Notes under the pieces: generated by a model
Database searches by the model: none
Seen by the model: only the letters and a program-made list of their open reading frames with translations
What the model was told of the DNA's origin: nothing
Source of the DNA: Planctomycetaceae bacterium
GTDB taxonomy: Bacteria > Planctomycetota > Planctomycetia > Planctomycetales > Planctomycetaceae
Assembly: GCA_019636285.1 (NCBI GenBank)
Contig: JAHBXV010000007.1
Coordinates: forward strand, 62,001-126,000
Length of the DNA: 64,000 nt
Reading direction: 5' to 3'
In this document: one piece after another, positions 62,001 through 64,000 of the stretch
How the letters are laid out: every line of letters starts with the position of its first letter
Position numbering within the stretch: position 1 is the stretch's first letter
Translations under genes and position numbers: made by a program

Positions 62001-63488
62001 GCTGGCGCGCAAGGTCTCAATCCGCGCGATCGCGGCGAATCGGCACGATCGCGCTGGCCGCTTACTCCCCCGAAAGTTCGTGTTGAGCGGGAAGGCCGGT
62101 TCCACGATGAGGTCTATCAACGACGGATCCCCATCATCTGCGAGCCGGGCAGCCCGTGGGAATCGATTGATGTCGCGGTTGACCGACAGGCGCGGGGAAT
62201 TCGGCTGGTTGCCGACGATCAATCCGGCGTCTGGGAGACGCCGCTGCCGGCTTCAAACTCGCCGTTCCGTTATCTGTACAACCTGTATCGTGGCTGGGGC
62301 CTGGGGCCGGTTCTCATTCTGAAACTGGGGACCGAGTTATTCGCGGTGGCCCCCTATAACGAACAGGGAGAACCCTCCGCTCGTGTTTTGTGGACTCTCG
62401 ATACAGCAGACACCACGACGTTTTTGCAGGACCACCTGGAACTGAGCTGGCATGGGGCTCGGGTCGGTCTGCGCGAAGAAGATGTCCGCGTACTCGATCT
62501 CTTTGAGCAGGAACTCGGGCAGGTCGGCCCGGTGCGCGGCGACTACACCGTCTATCGCTCGCAGGGCAAAGTCGTTGCCATTGAGACCTTGACCGGTCGC
62601 TGGCTCTGGGAAGTTCACGACATTTCGCCCGGTTCACGACTCCTGGGCGATGACAGCACCGTCATCGCCTGGTGGCCCGATCAGGGACGGCTGGTTCGCT
62701 TTCGCGCCTGTGACGGCAAGCCGCTGGGAGAGTCGTCCACTCGGATTCGCGGCGACGATGTCATCCAGACCGTCGGGAACGATGTCTGGCATGTTTCGAC
62801 TTCGACGCCGTCGCGAGTGGCGCGAACCAACCTGGCGACTGGGCATGAGAGCTGGTCGCGAGAATTGGAACCGGGACAGATTGTCACCCGACTCGATGCC
62901 GAGACCTTCGCGGTCGTCGATTCACGCGGCTGGCTTGAGTTCTTGCGTGCCGAGGATGGCGCGACACTGGACGGTCCGTTGACGATCGACGTTCCCCAAC
63001 CCGTGCAGCGCGTCGTCGCCATGCATGACGCCGAGCGGTGGTATCTTGCCATTTCCACGCGGGTCGATGGCGAATTGCAGTTACGCGGTTCCCAAGTCCA
63101 CAACAGTTACCGGGTTCCCTTCATTCGCGGGCCGATGGTGGCCATAAACCGTCACAATCGTCAGATTCTCTGGCGGCGGGATCTCGACGACGAGCCGTTC
63201 CCCCTGGAGCAGTCGCGCGCGGGACCGCTTCTCGTCACCACCTGGAAGATTCCAGCCGGTCGGGATCCCGCAATCACCGGAGGCGAAGGGATTGTTCGCT
63301 GTGTCGACAAACGGACGGGAGAACTCTTACACGAGTTCCGCGACGCTCATCTTCAGGACTATCACACTGTCTGGCCGAGACCGGAGCGGCATGCTGTCGA
63401 AGTCCGGCTGCAGAATCGTCTGATCCACTTCGAATTCGGCAAGCCCGCGACGGATGCGACGCCAAAGGCGGGTGAGGCCGCGCATTGA
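59007..63488 (+). CDS. Giant exported PQQ-like beta-propeller protein with TPR-like region
   Basis: The product has 1493 residues. The ATG at 59007 has an excellent GGAGGT seven bases upstream, preferred over the longer frame from 58902. A hydrophobic segment at about 34-50 (SPILLAFILSLTPVFATFA) makes it a signal peptide or anchor. About 65-260 is helical and TPR-like (EDHLARHEYLLAAQLLEQI). Propeller-like blades appear from about 300, with repeated W...D and G..LW patterns such as LDWRVGAE, LDWAFRF, VLWKIPRGD, LWTLDTAD and LWEVHDI, in two blocks separated by a helical middle (about 760-1010). This suggests two beta-propellers joined by a helical repeat. It may bind PQQ-like ligands or proteins, but no catalytic residues are seen. 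Confidence 0.75.
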   Translation: MSARLPAERVPRDRCRAEEHFASLPSTFGPRWSSPILLAFILSLTPVFATFAQTDDALTTSSSENTTQSLRLSVSRQQELRLQIAEDHLARHEYLLAAQLLEQIATDPDSSLVRRDGLLVSPRRLARNLAARIPGEMWPPRKSSGSPDGPVDIVNKGQVGVAESRSRDEELSPAASLDWLWQRALRDRDRGSWNHAAAAFEELSQRLPGDSPRYAITKLMLIESLRNTGRRSDAREALERLGESWQSQALPWHGEHRIARDIVSEQWPELLQAAVGDHSGPNVESSAAIAPASRAVWTVDISLPQSLADPLGEFAAAYRREGVLPLPAAQPLIAGDAVLLRTVNELLSIRMRDGQVAWRVAQPDLTTLNEQPNLLENRAFRLNILQMLHARRTADSLKGTLSADGERVFVIESSASEASPSMLGRPLRRGDDNSAAPAPWTNRLAAYRLDDGSLDWRVGAEQPDSAFSLGGWYFLGSPLVLDDEIAVLAQREGDVALLFLDRRRGALLDQVTVGTSLTTLASEPLRRRQNCPLLWDGTRIYGLTGVGALICVDPLRRELDWAFRFEVEEAAETTSGQRRSERNVPTDRWWNAWRRASLILRGNRLVLATPEAQSLISVDRASGKVLWKIPRGDGLQVLDGSGDHIVVQESHGLRGIERDTGQTAWFRATSAPSGSGSVTASWIVQPDETAGVVAMNRQTGEIAPIHGTSDRLGNLSRVPNGWISVGLDKVTFHADGDSAWNSPESSSHSAVASVEASLHQGELPDPAILAKVDEPFRHELARQARRLALETWPSDWRALDKAWTFEPRDDRERIELTTRTIEAAIVAGDLEEASDRLFAAAEELPPEPRVVVGPWTRRVRGDRWWQGLWQDLLAAADPPRRELLEQRLRERFQQARDAADPFALQRLHDRWSTTRPAREMLLDETNRVFLGRDWTATVFALTSLADGGPADSRRDAGVRLARHLADTGYREQSESRWNQLIARESGGRLRDGSTILAAAGAQGLNPRDRGESARSRWPLTPPKVRVEREGRFHDEVYQRRIPIICEPGSPWESIDVAVDRQARGIRLVADDQSGVWETPLPASNSPFRYLYNLYRGWGLGPVLILKLGTELFAVAPYNEQGEPSARVLWTLDTADTTTFLQDHLELSWHGARVGLREEDVRVLDLFEQELGQVGPVRGDYTVYRSQGKVVAIETLTGRWLWEVHDISPGSRLLGDDSTVIAWWPDQGRLVRFRACDGKPLGESSTRIRGDDVIQTVGNDVWHVSTSTPSRVARTNLATGHESWSRELEPGQIVTRLDAETFAVVDSRGWLEFLRAEDGATLDGPLTIDVPQPVQRVVAMHDAERWYLAISTRVDGELQLRGSQVHNSYRVPFIRGPMVAINRHNRQILWRRDLDDEPFPLEQSRAGPLLVTTWKIPAGRDPAITGGEGIVRCVDKRTGELLHEFRDAHLQDYHTVWPRPERHAVEVRLQNRLIHFEFGKPATDATPKAGEAAH

Positions 63489-63510
63489 CGGAGTGAGCGC
63501 CACTGCGAAA

Positions 63511-63852
63511 TCAGGCGCCCTGTTCATGTTCCTGAAAAACCAGGCTCACGCCCATTGCCTCAATCAGTCGATCAATCGCATCGCTCGGCAGCGGGGCCTG
63601 TCCTCGCAGGAACGGTCCCAGGACGTCCCATTCGATGTTCGCGCGCTCCATCAATTGCGGGAGCAGAACGCCCCGACGATTGGTCCCGTGAATCGCGCGG
63701 CGAAGTTGCCCGCTGAATCCGGGCTCTTTGGCTGCCAGTTCCATCTTTCTCAAGTCGTCCTCGATCTTTGGCCGCTCTGCTTCGATAGCTGCCACACGCT
63801 CGCGCCAGGCGGTACGCTCCTCGTCCGTCAGGATTTTTACGTTGGGCTTCAT
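63511..63852 (-). CDS. XRE-type HTH antitoxin-like protein, copy 2
   Basis: The product has 113 residues. It aligns with the copy-1 protein: N-terminal charged helix (TDEERTAWRERVAAIEAERP), then FSGQLRRAIHG, PLPSDAIDRLIEAMG and a hydrophobic end. The central segment is diverged (RRGVLLPQLMERANIEWDVLGPFLRG), so the recognition helix probably binds a different DNA site. It starts five bases after the stop of the toxin-like partner upstream, on the same strand. The GTG/ATG choice is settled by ATG at 63852. Overlap of similarity with copy 1 shows a shared origin. Confidence 0.65.
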   Translation of the reverse strand: MKPNVKILTDEERTAWRERVAAIEAERPKIEDDLRKMELAAKEPGFSGQLRRAIHGTNRRGVLLPQLMERANIEWDVLGPFLRGQAPLPSDAIDRLIEAMGVSLVFQEHEQGA

Positions 63853-63857
63853 AATTC

Positions 63858-64000
63858 TAGTCCTTGTCGGGGGTGAAGGCGGTGACCGGAATCACGGTCG
63901 TCCCTTCATCGTCGGCCCATTCGAACACCACGATCAGATACCTGCCGGTTTCGCTGTAGCCCTTCACTAGCGGCAACCCCGACGAGTCGCTGGTCGAGAC
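63858..64000 (-). CDS. Small toxin-like protein, copy 2, partial
   Basis: The last 47 codons, ending in TAG at 63858-63860, are visible; the 5' part lies past the window edge. The translation contains [19 protein letters not shown] then [19 protein letters not shown], which closely follows SDSTGLPLIRGYTTAGRWL and FEW...LPVTAYEP of copy 1. It is therefore a paralogue of the 48561-48809 protein, paired with the HTH gene downstream. Confidence 0.65.

Noticed and set aside
1-64000. CRISPR array, rRNA operon, insertion sequence with transposase or integrase
   Set aside because: No regularly spaced direct repeats, rRNA sequence, transposase or integrase motif was found.

Overview
The window looks like chromosomal DNA from a planctomycete. 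The reasons are a GC-rich genome with strong third-position bias, a pseudopilin-type DUF1559 protein, a DUF5658 membrane protein, very long secreted proteins, lipid A genes of the LpxD/LpxI type, and many small palindromic intergenic repeats. Genus and species cannot be read from the sequence, and all functional names rest on recognising motifs and family patterns by eye.

Positions 1-9.6 kb hold a redox, sulfur and ion region. It has the 3' end of a TauE/SafE exporter, the wreck of a sulfide:quinone reductase gene, a secreted methyltransferase-DsrE fusion, a thiosulfate-dehydrogenase-like dihaem cytochrome c, a CPA1-type cation/proton antiporter, a DUF421 membrane protein, a one-haem cytochrome, a small membrane protein, a type II NADH dehydrogenase, an unrecognised protein, and tRNA-Ala(CGC) with its terminator.

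Positions 9.9-30 kb hold one long plus-strand type IV pilus / type II secretion-like locus. It encodes a GspE/PilB ATPase, PilT, a second GspE/PilB ATPase, a PilC/GspF platform protein, five pseudopilins, a 1515-residue GspK/PilX-like protein, and then a separately transcribed DUF1559 pseudopilin followed by a strong terminator. No prepilin peptidase, secretin or PilM/N/O genes lie in the window.

Positions 30-49 kb are mixed. A minus-strand set encodes a membrane-anchored protein, a DUF5658 protein and a dynamin-like GTPase. Plus-strand metabolic genes follow: a secreted DUF1080-like protein, an M20 deacylase, a Gfo/Idh/MocA oxidoreductase, a small unknown protein, an FdhF/YdeP molybdopterin oxidoreductase and glgC. 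A minus-strand run then encodes a Cys-rich lipoprotein, an HD phosphohydrolase, mannose-6-phosphate isomerase, a secreted unknown protein, a DapA-family protein translationally coupled to a cysteine desulfurase, a toxin-antitoxin-like pair, and a thymidylate kinase with an unusual C-terminal extension.

Positions 50-64 kb carry a squalene/phytoene synthase, a methyltransferase, greA, lpxD, lpxI, ftsH, a transsulfuration enzyme preceded by a leader hairpin, a 1493-residue beta-propeller protein, and a second copy of the toxin-antitoxin-like pair cut by the window edge.

The most notable items are the two paralogous toxin/HTH pairs, the giant GspK-like protein in a locus rich in Asp-based calcium-type loops, the decayed sulfide oxidation gene, the extended thymidylate kinase, and at least three families of structured intergenic repeats.
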